Assembly (NCBI RefSeq): GCF_041435015.1
Contig: NZ_CP107989.1
Coordinates: 9,672,001-9,736,000 of the forward strand
DNA: 64,000 bases
Direction: 5' to 3'
From: Streptomyces canus
Lineage (GTDB): Bacteria > Actinomycetota > Actinomycetes > Streptomycetales > Streptomycetaceae
The position numbers were made by a program, and so were the translations under genes. The notes beneath the pieces were generated by a model. The model was not told where the DNA came from and did not search any database. It worked only from the letters and a program-made list of their open reading frames with translations. This document shows positions 55,689 to 63,771 of this stretch, one piece after another. Position 1 is the stretch's first letter. Every line of letters begins with the position of its first letter.

Positions 55689-57407
55689 ATGCTGAAGGTC
55701 AGCATCGTGGTGCCCGTCTACAACGCGGGTCGTTACATAGACATATGTGCGCCGTCACTCTTACGTCAGACCCTGGGGGATGACGCGTACGAGATCATCT
55801 ACGTCGACGACGGCTCGACCGACGACTCCGCGCAGCGGCTCGACGAGTTGGCGGGCAAGCACGCCCATGTGCGCGTGATCCACCAGGAGAACTCCGGCTG
55901 GCCCGGCAAACCCCGCAACGTCGGCATCCGGGAGGCCCGCGGGGAGTACGTCCAATTCGTCGACCAGGACGACGAGTTGACCCCGACGGCCCTCGAACAC
56001 CTGCACCGACTGGCCACCCGCAACGGCTCCGACATCGTCCTGGGCAAGGTCGTGGGCACCATGGCCGGCCCCAGCAACGTCTTCAAACGCACCCTGGAGC
56101 GCTGCACGGTCGAGGACGCACCGCTCATGGAAAGCCTCACCCCGCACAAGATGTTCCGCCGCGACTTCCTGCTCGCCCACGACCTCAGGTTCCCCGAGGG
56201 CCCGGTGCGGCTGGAGGACCAACTGTTCATGGTCCGCGCCTACTTGCGCGCCAAGACGGTCTCGATCCTCGCCGACCACCCCTGCTACGTATGGAAACGC
56301 CGGGACGACGGCGGCAACACCAGCAGCCGCGCCTCCACCCCGGAGGACTATTACGGTCACCTCCGCACCGTCGTCGAGGCCATCAAGCAGGAGACCCGAC
56401 CCGGCCCCCTGCAGAACCACTTGCTCCGCCGCTCCTACCGCGTCGAACTCCTCCGTCCGGTGGGTGAGCCCCGTGTTCTCCAGCGCACCGGCAAGAACCT
56501 CGAGCGCTACTTCGACGTCGTACGCGCCATGGCCCTCGAGGCCTACCCGCCCGGTGTCCGCGACGGCCTCCCCGCACTCACCCGACTCCGGGCGCACCTG
56601 CTGGAGGAGGGCCACCTGGACTCCCTCGTCGAACTCACCCGCCGCACCCAGCGCATCAGGCCCGAGGTCACCGTGGACGACATCCGCTGGCGCGACGGAA
56701 AGCTCCACGTCACCACCACGATCGGTATGCGCCGCGCCGACGGTGAACCCCTCGCCCTCGTCGAGCGCTACGGCCGTATGCTCCTCGACCCCGACCTGTT
56801 GGACGGCATCAAGGGCGCCGAGGGCTGGGAGGCCCCGCACCCCCTTGGCCACGCCTACGGCGAACTCCTCGTCCACGACACGGCCCAGGACCTGTGGTGG
56901 TACCCGGACGCCGACCTGACCCCGCGCACGCAGCCGCTCGGCGGTGGCCGCCACCGCGTCGTGCTCACCGGTGAAACAGCCATCGACCCCCTCACCCTGG
57001 CCGGCGGCCGGCCGATGGAGCCCGGCACGCACGTGGTGTGGGCGAGCGCCCAACTCCTCGGTGTGGGCCGCAGGGCGCGGGTGACACGCAGCGACACCGC
57101 AACGCGCGGTGTCGGCCCAGGCCCCGGGGTCGTCCCCGTCCCCGTCCCCGGTCTCGGCTTCGGCTCGGTCAGGGTCGGTACTCCACCCCACCTGGTGGTC
57201 TCGGGCTGGGGCGGCGCGGCCGGCCAACTCCGCCTCGCCGTCCGCCCACCGGGCCGGGCCACGCTCCCACACCGCATCTACCTGCGCACCACATCGGTCC
57301 CGCCCATCCGCCGCGCGGCCCGTACGGTCCTCCACCGTCTCCCCCCGGACGCACGCCGCCGGGCGAAGAAGCTGGCGCGCAGGGCGGATCCCTGGAGCGG
57401 CGCCTGA
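55689..57407 (+). CDS. Family 2 glycosyltransferase with C-terminal extension
   Basis: 572 residues. GT-A domain: VSIVVPVYNAGRYIDICAPSLL, IYVDDGSTDDSAQRL, NSGWPGKPRNVGIREARGEYVQFVDQDD (the metal-binding QDD) and LEDQLFMVRAYL. The last 250 residues are an extra domain with beta strands (DIRWRDGKLHVTTTIGM), resembling the C-terminal part of GT2 proteins that extend teichoic or other wall polymers. GGGGAG 5 nt before ATG 55689. Monocistronic; acceptor unknown. Confidence 0.9.
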   Translation: MLKVSIVVPVYNAGRYIDICAPSLLRQTLGDDAYEIIYVDDGSTDDSAQRLDELAGKHAHVRVIHQENSGWPGKPRNVGIREARGEYVQFVDQDDELTPTALEHLHRLATRNGSDIVLGKVVGTMAGPSNVFKRTLERCTVEDAPLMESLTPHKMFRRDFLLAHDLRFPEGPVRLEDQLFMVRAYLRAKTVSILADHPCYVWKRRDDGGNTSSRASTPEDYYGHLRTVVEAIKQETRPGPLQNHLLRRSYRVELLRPVGEPRVLQRTGKNLERYFDVVRAMALEAYPPGVRDGLPALTRLRAHLLEEGHLDSLVELTRRTQRIRPEVTVDDIRWRDGKLHVTTTIGMRRADGEPLALVERYGRMLLDPDLLDGIKGAEGWEAPHPLGHAYGELLVHDTAQDLWWYPDADLTPRTQPLGGGRHRVVLTGETAIDPLTLAGGRPMEPGTHVVWASAQLLGVGRRARVTRSDTATRGVGPGPGVVPVPVPGLGFGSVRVGTPPHLVVSGWGGAAGQLRLAVRPPGRATLPHRIYLRTTSVPPIRRAARTVLHRLPPDARRRAKKLARRADPWSGA

Positions 57408-57551
57408 GAAGCGGGGGACACGCGGCGGAGAGCAGGCTTCCGGGCTGACCTGCCGCCCGCAGGGGTACTTGCAAGACCTGCGGTGGCGGTGGTGAACGTT
57501 CCCGGGGAGGTCTTGTGGCGCACCTGCCCGGGCGACGGTGGCGGGGGTTGA

Positions 57552-58064
57552 ATGGCCATCATGTTGCGTAGAGGAACGTCATCCACCCCCGCCGTTGCCC
57601 TGGTTGTCGCTTGCGTGTTCGCCGTCCTCACGTCGTGTTCCTCGGATTCTTCGGACGGGCCCTCCGCCGGAGGCCAGGCCGGCAGGTCCGGATCCGGGTC
57701 GGCGTCCGATCGCACACAGACGGCCACGCCGTCGCCCTCGCCGACGGGACCATGTGCTGACGGGACGTGCGAGATCAAGGTCGCCGTGGGAGACGCCGTG
57801 ACAGTTCCGGAAGCGTACGGTCTGGGGCCGATCAAGGTGACCGCGATCGCCGACGGAGAGGTGAACATGGTCGCTCAGCTGACCGGGTCGGGTTACAGCA
57901 TCTCGGGCTGTTCCGGTGGCGGCAGCGTGTCGTCGGACGGCGGAGGCGGTGTCGGGTTCAGCTGCGGCGAGGGCCCGGCTGCGACCATCAACGACGCCAT
58001 GAGCCTGACGGTCGTCGACATCCTGGATTCGACCGCCGTCCTCCGCATCAAACCCGCCGGTTGA
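57552..58064 (+). CDS. Secreted lipoprotein, unknown function
   Basis: 170 residues: a basic start, hydrophobic core and lipobox FAVLTSC (Cys29 or so), then a Ser/Thr/Pro-rich linker (SGSASDRTQTATPSPSPTGP) and a compact domain with four Cys. The end, SLTVVDILDSTAVLRIKP, looks like a beta-sandwich. No family recognised. GGGG 4 nt before ATG 57552; ATG 57561 is also possible. Confidence 0.8.
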   Translation: MAIMLRRGTSSTPAVALVVACVFAVLTSCSSDSSDGPSAGGQAGRSGSGSASDRTQTATPSPSPTGPCADGTCEIKVAVGDAVTVPEAYGLGPIKVTAIADGEVNMVAQLTGSGYSISGCSGGGSVSSDGGGGVGFSCGEGPAATINDAMSLTVVDILDSTAVLRIKPAG

Positions 58065-58094
58065 CGTACGGCCCGGTGCTGGTGGCGGGGCCGT

Positions 58095-58225
58095 CCCTTC
58101 GTCATCGAGGTCGTCGACGATGCGATAGCTGCCCTTGCCGCCCATGGCGGCAAGCACAGCGCGGACCCCCGGGTCGCGGAACGCAGAGTTCAGGTCGGAG
58201 ACACGATCCTCGGCGCGAAGTCCGC
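58095..58225 (-). pseudogene. S66 LD-carboxypeptidase (MccF-like) fragment
   Basis: The minus strand encodes about 35 residues, RVSDLNSAFRDPGVRAVLAAMGGKGSYRIVDDLD, a close match to the conserved segment before the nucleophile of S66 peptidases (DPxVRAV...GGxGSYR). It has no start, no catalytic Ser/Glu/His and no continuation. The rest of the gene has been lost. Confidence 0.55.
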
Positions 58226-58314
58226 AAGACGTCAGTACTTGAACAGACTGTCCAAGGAGTCCGTGCCGCGATCTTGCCGCGCACGTCCAGCCGAAGCCAA
58301 GCCCCGCGGAGCAG

Positions 58315-58758
58315 TCACTCGTCGGCAGGCGAGCAGGCAGGCGTGTGCGGAAGAGTCGTGAGGCGCTGAAGCAGATCGAGGAGGGTTGCGCGGTCCGCGT
58401 CCGGCAGGGCGGAGAAGCAGTCGGCGAGCACTTCGTCGGCGATCTTGTGGCCGGCCGCCAGGATTCTTCGGCCGGCGGGTGTGAGGTGGTGTTCGATGCG
58501 CCGGCCGTGTCCTGGTCGGCGTTCCACGAGGTCCTGGGCGGTGAGGCGGCCGGCGAGTGTCCCGAAGGCCTGTTCGGTCTGGAACGTGGCTGCGGCCAGT
58601 TCACGGGCGGACGCTCCGGGGGAGCGGCTGATCGCGCGCAGGGCGTCCCACTGGGCCAGTGTCGTGTCGATGGCCTGGAGGGCGCTGTCGAGGGCCCGAT
58701 GCTGACGGTACTGGGCCTGTTTGACCGCTCTGCCGAGTTCTTGCAGCTCAACGTGCAT
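58315..58758 (-). CDS. MarR-family regulator paired with hydrolase
   Basis: 147 residues: LAQWDALRAISRSPGASARELAAATFQTEQAFGTLAGRL, then GRRIEHHLTPAGRRILAAG, a MarR wHTH with the effector pocket N-terminal. Divergent from an alpha/beta hydrolase with only 53 nt between, in an AT-rich island with AAGCTAGCTT, so it most likely represses that gene and itself. Distinct from the two MarR proteins near the stressosome. Confidence 0.9.
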   Translation of the reverse strand: MHVELQELGRAVKQAQYRQHRALDSALQAIDTTLAQWDALRAISRSPGASARELAAATFQTEQAFGTLAGRLTAQDLVERRPGHGRRIEHHLTPAGRRILAAGHKIADEVLADCFSALPDADRATLLDLLQRLTTLPHTPACSPADE

Positions 58759-58780
58759 GCATCGAGTCTACGCCATGACC

Positions 58781-58790
58781 AAGCTAGCTT
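58781..58790. promoter_or_regulatory. AAGCTAGCTT palindrome and TATA-rich promoter
   Basis: Perfect 10-bp palindrome followed at once by TATATAAAG, between the divergent MarR and hydrolase genes. A TATAAA at 58792-58797 could be the hydrolase -10, putting the transcript start just before the ATG. Overlap of palindrome and -10 region fits repression by the MarR. Confidence 0.5.
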
Positions 58791-58811
58791 ATATAAAGAT
58801 GTTTAGTTACT

Positions 58812-59615
58812 ATGGTCGGCATGTCCATCAACGCATCAGCCATGTACACCGACCTGTCCCTGACCCTGTCCGAGGCCGGAACAGGCAGGCCGGTCCTCGT
58901 CCTGCACGGCGGCGGAGGCCCCGCCACCGTCGCCGGCCTCGCCCAGCACCTCTCCCGCACCGCCCACACGATCACACCCGTGCACCCCGGCTGGGACGGC
59001 GCCCGCCGCCCCGCCGGGCTCACCGGCATCGACGACCTCGCCCTCGCCTATCTGCACATGCTGCGCGAACGCCGACTGCGCGACGTTCTCGTCGTCGGCT
59101 CCTCCCTCGGGGGCTGGATAGCCGCCGAGATGGCCGCACGCGACAGTGCGGGAAGCATCACCGGCCTCGTCCTGATCGACGCGGTGGGCGTGCAGGTCGA
59201 GACGGAACCCATCACGGACTTCTTCGCCCTTGACGCCCGCGGCGTTGCGGAGCACTCCTGGCACGACCCGGACCGCTACTACCTCGACCCGGCCGGCATC
59301 CCGGGCGAGGAACTCGCGCGCAGACAAGCCAACATGGCCACCATGCGCATCCTCGCCGGCGATCCCTACATGCACGACCCCACGCTGCTGCGCCGGCTCG
59401 GGCAGGTCCAGGTGCCTTCCCTTCTGCTCTGGGGGGAGAGCGACCGCATCGTCACCCCTGCCTACGGCGCCGCGTACGCCGCAGCATTCGGCGACGGCCG
59501 ACTCGAAGTCGTCCCCAAGGCCGGCCATCTTCCGCAGATCGAACAGCCGGAAGCCACCTTCGCTCTGATCGACGCACACCTGCGCCAGTCGGGCAGTCGG
59601 TCGGATCAGCAGTGA
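58812..59615 (+). CDS. Alpha/beta-fold hydrolase
   Basis: 267 residues. Classic hydrolase fold: VLVLHGGGGPATVAGLA (oxyanion loop), VVGSSLGGWIAAEMA (nucleophile Ser near 96), LLLWGESDRIVTPAYGAA (acid Asp) and VPKAGHLPQIEQPE (His near 247). Substrate unknown. No Shine-Dalgarno before ATG 58812 or 58821, so it may be leaderless. Divergent from its MarR regulator. Confidence 0.9.
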   Translation: MVGMSINASAMYTDLSLTLSEAGTGRPVLVLHGGGGPATVAGLAQHLSRTAHTITPVHPGWDGARRPAGLTGIDDLALAYLHMLRERRLRDVLVVGSSLGGWIAAEMAARDSAGSITGLVLIDAVGVQVETEPITDFFALDARGVAEHSWHDPDRYYLDPAGIPGEELARRQANMATMRILAGDPYMHDPTLLRRLGQVQVPSLLLWGESDRIVTPAYGAAYAAAFGDGRLEVVPKAGHLPQIEQPEATFALIDAHLRQSGSRSDQQ

Positions 59616-60173
59616 CCGGGTGTTGGCGAGGGGGTGACCCGCCTGTACGGCGCCTACGGCTTGGCCCGTCTGGTCTGCCGTCCGGTTGAGGGTTGTGCGG
59701 ACTCGGCTTCTTCGACTTCTCGGGCGAGTTTCGCGATTCTTGTCTTCGCTGGGGTGATGCCGCGGAGGATGAGGCGTAGGTTGGGTGGCGGACTGGGGTA
59801 CGACCGCCTCGAGTTCGTCCAGCCGTCGCTGTTGCGCGCCGAGTGCGGACCTCAGTCGTGCGGCCCGGTCGGGGGGTGGGGGAGGGGCGGTCCCGTTGAA
59901 GACGACGTTGTGCAGGGGCCGTTCGGCTTGGACGGCTTCACGCTCGGCTGCGTGTGCGTCGTCGGGGTAGTCGATCTGGATGGCGATGACGCGGCGGCCC
60001 CAGGGCTGTTGGTGCAGGTGGGTGCGGATGCGGGTGAGCGGACAGGTGGAGATGCCGACGTAAAGCAGGCCTTCGGGGCCGTGGAGCCGGTACAGGGCGG
60101 TGCGGCCGGCGGTGTGCAGGCTGCCTTCCTCGTCGAACAGGCTGCGCAGGAACTGTGTGTCGATGTCGGTCAT
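58836..60173 (-). CDS. GIY-YIG nuclease-domain protein, C-terminus read-through
   Basis: The first 110 residues are a GIY-YIG nuclease domain: TALYRLHGPEGLLYVGISTCPLTRIRTHLHQQPW, then DYPDDAHAAEREAVQAERPLHN. After a Pro/Arg-rich linker (to about 190) the frame has no stop and continues for 260 codons antisense to the hydrolase gene, where it is not protein-like. The stop at 58836 is thus unlikely to be the true end; a frameshift near 59700 or loss of the original stop is probable. Start ATG 60173. The catalytic Tyr and Arg of the motif are present. Confidence 0.5.
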   Translation of the reverse strand: MTDIDTQFLRSLFDEEGSLHTAGRTALYRLHGPEGLLYVGISTCPLTRIRTHLHQQPWGRRVIAIQIDYPDDAHAAEREAVQAERPLHNVVFNGTAPPPPPDRAARLRSALGAQQRRLDELEAVVPQSATQPTPHPPRHHPSEDKNRETRPRSRRSRVRTTLNRTADQTGQAVGAVQAGHPLANTRSLLIRPTARLAQVCVDQSEGGFRLFDLRKMAGLGDDFESAVAECCGVRGAVGRGDDAVALPPEQKGRHLDLPEPAQQRGVVHVGIAGEDAHGGHVGLSAREFLARDAGRVEVVAVRVVPGVLRNAAGVKGEEVRDGFRLDLHAHRVDQDEAGDASRTVACGHLGGYPAPEGGADDENVAQSAFAQHVQIGEGEVVDAGEPGGAAGAVPAGVHGCDRVGGAGEVLGEAGDGGGASAAVQDEDRPACSGLGQGQGQVGVHG

Positions 60174-60518
60174 GACGCGGCCTTCCTCGGCTCAGGGCGC
60201 GTGGTGACCGGCGCGGCGTCGACCGCGCGCCGCTTGTCCATCTCCTCACGGTCCCACGTGGGTGTGACAGAGCCTCTCCGACCAGCACGTCAGGCGTCGG
60301 GGCGGATCAGCTGCAAGTGCTCCGCGGCCGGGCTGGTGGCCACAACCGGTCCATGGGCAGGGGTGCGGTGCGGATGCCCCTGCGTCTCTGCCGAACATGG
60401 GCTCCGGCCCCAGCCCTGTCTCCGATAGCCATGTACCGTTCCGCGACTACGGATGTGAGTCCGGTGAGGGCGCACCTTCCTGCGACGGATGGGACCTGGG
60501 TCAGAGGTCCTTGGCCGG
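60174..60518. other. 345-nt stretch without a gene
   Basis: Between the GIY-YIG gene and the PucR remnant. No frame with recognisable content on either strand and no strong dyad. Confidence 0.4.
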
Positions 60519-60798
60519 TCAGTCCAGCAGCCGCGCGCCGATCACGGCCGTCTGGAGCAAGTAACGGTGGGCGGGATCGGCCGGGTTGGCGCCGGTGAGT
60601 TTGTGGATGCGTTCCAGGCGGTACGTCAGCGCGCGCACGCTGAGGGGCAGGCGGCGTGCGGCCTCGGCGGCGACGCAGCCGGAGTCGAAGTACGCGGTCG
60701 ATCTGTTGCCGGGTAAGGCGTCGGCCGGTGGCCGAGACGTCCGTCAGGATGCTGTCGTAGCCGTCGAGATACTGCCAGGGCGTCTCCCGGTCGGTCAC
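60519..60798 (-). pseudogene. PucR-type regulator remnant
   Basis: From GTG 60798 one frame reads DRETPWQYLDGYDSILTDVSATGRRLTR, an N-terminal PucR piece. After an internal loss and a shift of frame, YFDSGCVAAEAARRLPLSVRALTYRLERIHKLTGANPAD and ARLLD-stop match the C-terminal helix-turn-helix of CdaR/PucR regulators. The central domain is absent. Non-functional. Confidence 0.65.
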
Positions 60799-61042
60799 TT
60801 CGTCCCCGATTCTTGACGCGTCGATGACGGATTCTTCACGGCCACCGGCAGGCAGACCTTGGTGAACACTGCCGGGAATCGGCAATGCGCCGCCGGGATT
60901 CGATCGTGCAGCATGGTCGTGGGGAGCACGGCGGATGGTTCCGGTGCCGGATACCGGCAGGTGTCCTGCACCGGAGTCCGAAGGGGCCGTGCACCGTCGC
61001 ACTCGACGGTTGTGCGGCGCGGCTGGGGAGGGGGACCGGGGG
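60799..61042. other. Upstream region of the flotillin cluster
   Basis: 244 nt leading to the membrane protein gene. No gene and no clear promoter pair; GC-rich, with a GGGGAGGGGGACCGGGGG run as the ribosome site region. Confidence 0.35.
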
Positions 61043-61528
61043 ATGCGGACGTTTCTGGTGGCCGCCACGGGGCCGCCCACGATCCTGCTGACCGCGGCCC
61101 TCGTCGTGCTCGCGTGCTTCTGGCTGCTGGTCGCAGGGGGCGTCACCGACGTCGACACCTTCGACGCGGACGTGGACCTGCGGAGGTGGCGCCTGGACGG
61201 GGTTCCCGCGATGGTCGCCGTCTCGCTGCTGACGGTGATCGCCTGGTCCTTGAGCGTCGGGGCGACGGTTGTGCTGGTGGTGTTCGCGGCTCCGGGACCT
61301 GCCACCGGGCTGTTGCGCCTCATCCTCCCGGTGGGAGCACTGCTCGCCGCCTGGGGCATGACCTGCCTGATCGTACGGCTGTTGCACCGCCGCTTCCCGG
61401 ACGAACCCGCGCTGTCCGGGCTGAGCGAAACTCGCACCACAGGCGGAGCGCGGGATGCCGGCGGCCCGGATCCCTGCGGGGGCGCGTCGACCGGCACCGC
61501 GCTCTGGCCGGGCGACCGCGCCGCCTGA
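61043..61528 (+). CDS. Three-helix membrane protein upstream of flotillin
   Basis: 161 residues from ATG 61043. Three predicted membrane helices: about 9-30 (PPTILLTAALVVLACFWLLV), 56-80 and 88-112. The tail is hydrophilic. Position directly before a YqiK-type flotillin suggests a partner comparable to YqiJ/NfeD, but no OB-fold is present, so homology is not claimed. 76 nt before the flotillin start, likely cotranscribed. Confidence 0.8.
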   Translation: MRTFLVAATGPPTILLTAALVVLACFWLLVAGGVTDVDTFDADVDLRRWRLDGVPAMVAVSLLTVIAWSLSVGATVVLVVFAAPGPATGLLRLILPVGALLAAWGMTCLIVRLLHRRFPDEPALSGLSETRTTGGARDAGGPDPCGGASTGTALWPGDRAA

Positions 61529-61604
61529 GCCGCGAGGGCGCCGGATGCCACCCGGCACCTGTATTTCTCACGCTCAACTCCCTTACGCCTCAAGGACGTA
61601 TGCC

Positions 61605-63638
61605 ATGACTGCCATGATCGCGGGTATCGGCGTGCTCGTCGCTGCCTGCCTGCTCGCCGTACTCGTCGTCTCCCTGCTGTTCCGCAAGGTGGAGCAGGGC
61701 AAGGCACTGATCGTCTCCAAGCTGCGGAAGGTGGACGTGACCTTCACCGGGCAGGTCGTGTTGCCGGTGCTGCACAAGGCCGAGGTGATGGACATCTCGG
61801 TGAAGACCATCGAGATCACCCGGGCCGGCAAGGACGGGCTGATCTGCCGGGACAACATCCGTGCGGACATCCGCATCTCGTTCTTCGTGAAGGTCAGCAA
61901 GACCGTCGAGGACGTCATCAAGGTCGCCCAGGCGGTCGGGACGGCACGGGCCAGCGACCGGGACACGCTCCAGGAGCTGTTCCACGCGAAGTTCTCCGAG
62001 GCGCTGAAGACCGTCGGCAAGCAGCTGGACTTCACCGACCTGTACACCAAGCGTGAGGAGCTGCGGTACCGGATCATCGAGGTCATCGGCGTCGACCTCA
62101 ACGGCTACCACTTGGAGGACGCGGCGATCGACTATCTGGAGCAGACGCCGCTCACCCAACTGGACCCGGCCAACGTCCTGGACGCCCAGGGCATCCGCAA
62201 GATCACCGAGTTGACGGCCATCGAGCACGTGCGCACCAACGAGTTCCAGCGCACCGAGGAGAAGGAGATCACCCGGCAGAACGTCGACGCCCGCGAGGCC
62301 ATCCTGGAGCTGGAGCGCCGTCAGGCCGACGCCGAGATCAAGCAGCGCCGCGAGATCGAGACCGTCCGGGCCCGGGAGGAGGCCGAGACGGCTCGGGTGG
62401 TGGAGGAGGAGCGGCTGCGTGCGCAGGGCGCGTTCCTCAAGACCGAGGAGCAGCTCGGTATCCAGCGTGAGAACCAGGCCCGCGAGGTCGCCGTCGCACA
62501 GAAGAACCGTGAGCGGGTCATCGCCATCGAGAACGAGCGCATCGAGAAGGACCGGCTCCTCGAAGTCATCGCACGGGAGCGGGAGACCGAGCTGACCCGC
62601 ATCTCCGCCTCGAAGGAGGTCGAGGCGGAGAAGCGGGAGATCGCCGAGGTCGTGCGCGAGCGCATCGCGGTGGACCGTACGGTCGCCGAGCAGGAGGAGT
62701 CCATCAAGAAGCTGCGTGCCGTCGAGGAGGCGGAGCGGCAGCGGCAGGCCGTGATCATCGCCGCTGAGGCCGAGGCGCAGGAGCAGCTGGTCAAGGACAT
62801 CAAGGCCGCCGAAGCCGCCGAGCAGGCCGCCGTGCACCGCGCCGCGGAGGAAGTGACCCTGGCCGAGGCCCGGTTGAAGAGTGCCGACCTCGACGCGCGG
62901 GCCAAGCTGCGGCTCGCCGAGGGGGTCCAGGCCGAATCCGCGGCCGAGGGGCTCGCGGCCGTCCAGGTCCGTGACAAGGAGGCCGAGGTCATCGAGAAGG
63001 CCGGCCGCGCCGAGGCCGGAGCCGCCGAGGCGCGCATGCGCGCGGAGGCGGAGGGCGCCCGGGCGAAGGCGCTCGCGCAGGCGGAGGGCATCGGCGAGAA
63101 GCTGAAGGCCGAAGCGGCCGGTCTGACCGAGAAGGCCGCCGCGATGGCGGCGCTCGACGACGCCTCCCGCGGTCATGAGGAGTACCGGCTGCGTCTGGAG
63201 GCGGAGAAGGACATCCGGCTCGCCGGTCTTGACGTGCAGCGGCAGGTCGCCGAGGCACAGGCCACGGTGCTCGCCACCGGGCTGGAGAACGCCGACATCA
63301 GCATTGTCGGTGGGGAGTCGGTCTTCTTCGACCGGTTGATGTCCTCCATCGCCCTCGGCAAGGGCGTCGACGGCTTCATGCAGCACTCCGAGACCGCGCA
63401 GGCGCTCGCGCAGCCCTGGCTGGACGGCACCTCCAGGTTCACCGACGACCTGAGCCGTGTTCTCGGCTCCGTCTCGACGGCCGACGTGCGGAACCTGACC
63501 GTGTCCGCCCTGCTGAGGAAGCTCATGAACAGCGCGGACACGAACACCGGAGAGGTGAAGCAACTGCTGGACAGGGCCGGTGAGCTGGGCCTGGCCGACA
63601 CCTCGCTCGCCGCGCTCAACGGCAGCGCAAGGGCCTGA
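61605..63638 (+). CDS. YqiK-type flotillin (SPFH/band 7 family)
   Basis: 677 residues. Single N-terminal membrane helix (about 5-28), then the SPFH domain (about 30-220: GKALIVSKLRKVDVTFTGQVVLP, GKDGLICRDNIRADIRISFFV), a long coiled coil of Glu/Ala/Arg repeats (about 225-520) and the C-terminal flotillin region. It scaffolds ordered membrane microdomains; in bacteria flotillins organise signalling, secretion and fluidity. ATG 61605 has AAGGA 9 nt upstream. Followed, after a strong hairpin, by a DNA-repair ATPase gene. Confidence 0.93.
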   Translation: MTAMIAGIGVLVAACLLAVLVVSLLFRKVEQGKALIVSKLRKVDVTFTGQVVLPVLHKAEVMDISVKTIEITRAGKDGLICRDNIRADIRISFFVKVSKTVEDVIKVAQAVGTARASDRDTLQELFHAKFSEALKTVGKQLDFTDLYTKREELRYRIIEVIGVDLNGYHLEDAAIDYLEQTPLTQLDPANVLDAQGIRKITELTAIEHVRTNEFQRTEEKEITRQNVDAREAILELERRQADAEIKQRREIETVRAREEAETARVVEEERLRAQGAFLKTEEQLGIQRENQAREVAVAQKNRERVIAIENERIEKDRLLEVIARERETELTRISASKEVEAEKREIAEVVRERIAVDRTVAEQEESIKKLRAVEEAERQRQAVIIAAEAEAQEQLVKDIKAAEAAEQAAVHRAAEEVTLAEARLKSADLDARAKLRLAEGVQAESAAEGLAAVQVRDKEAEVIEKAGRAEAGAAEARMRAEAEGARAKALAQAEGIGEKLKAEAAGLTEKAAAMAALDDASRGHEEYRLRLEAEKDIRLAGLDVQRQVAEAQATVLATGLENADISIVGGESVFFDRLMSSIALGKGVDGFMQHSETAQALAQPWLDGTSRFTDDLSRVLGSVSTADVRNLTVSALLRKLMNSADTNTGEVKQLLDRAGELGLADTSLAALNGSARA

Positions 63639-63699
63639 CCCGCCGGGTCCTGACCGGCACGGCCAGGACCCGACCTGCGGGACACGGCCTCACCCGGCC

Positions 63700-63744
63700 C
63701 GTGGTCCGGAGCTGCCGCACAGGGGACGGCAGCTCCGGACCACG
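63700..63744 (+). terminator. 18-bp perfect-stem terminator or attenuator
   Basis: CGTGGTCCGGAGCTGCCG and its exact complement flank a 9-nt loop and are followed by TATTTT (63745-63750), the clearest intrinsic terminator in the window. It lies between flotillin and the ATPase gene, 22 nt before that gene's ATG. Confidence 0.8.
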
Positions 63745-63771
63745 TATTTTCCGACTTCCGAGAGGGACCCC

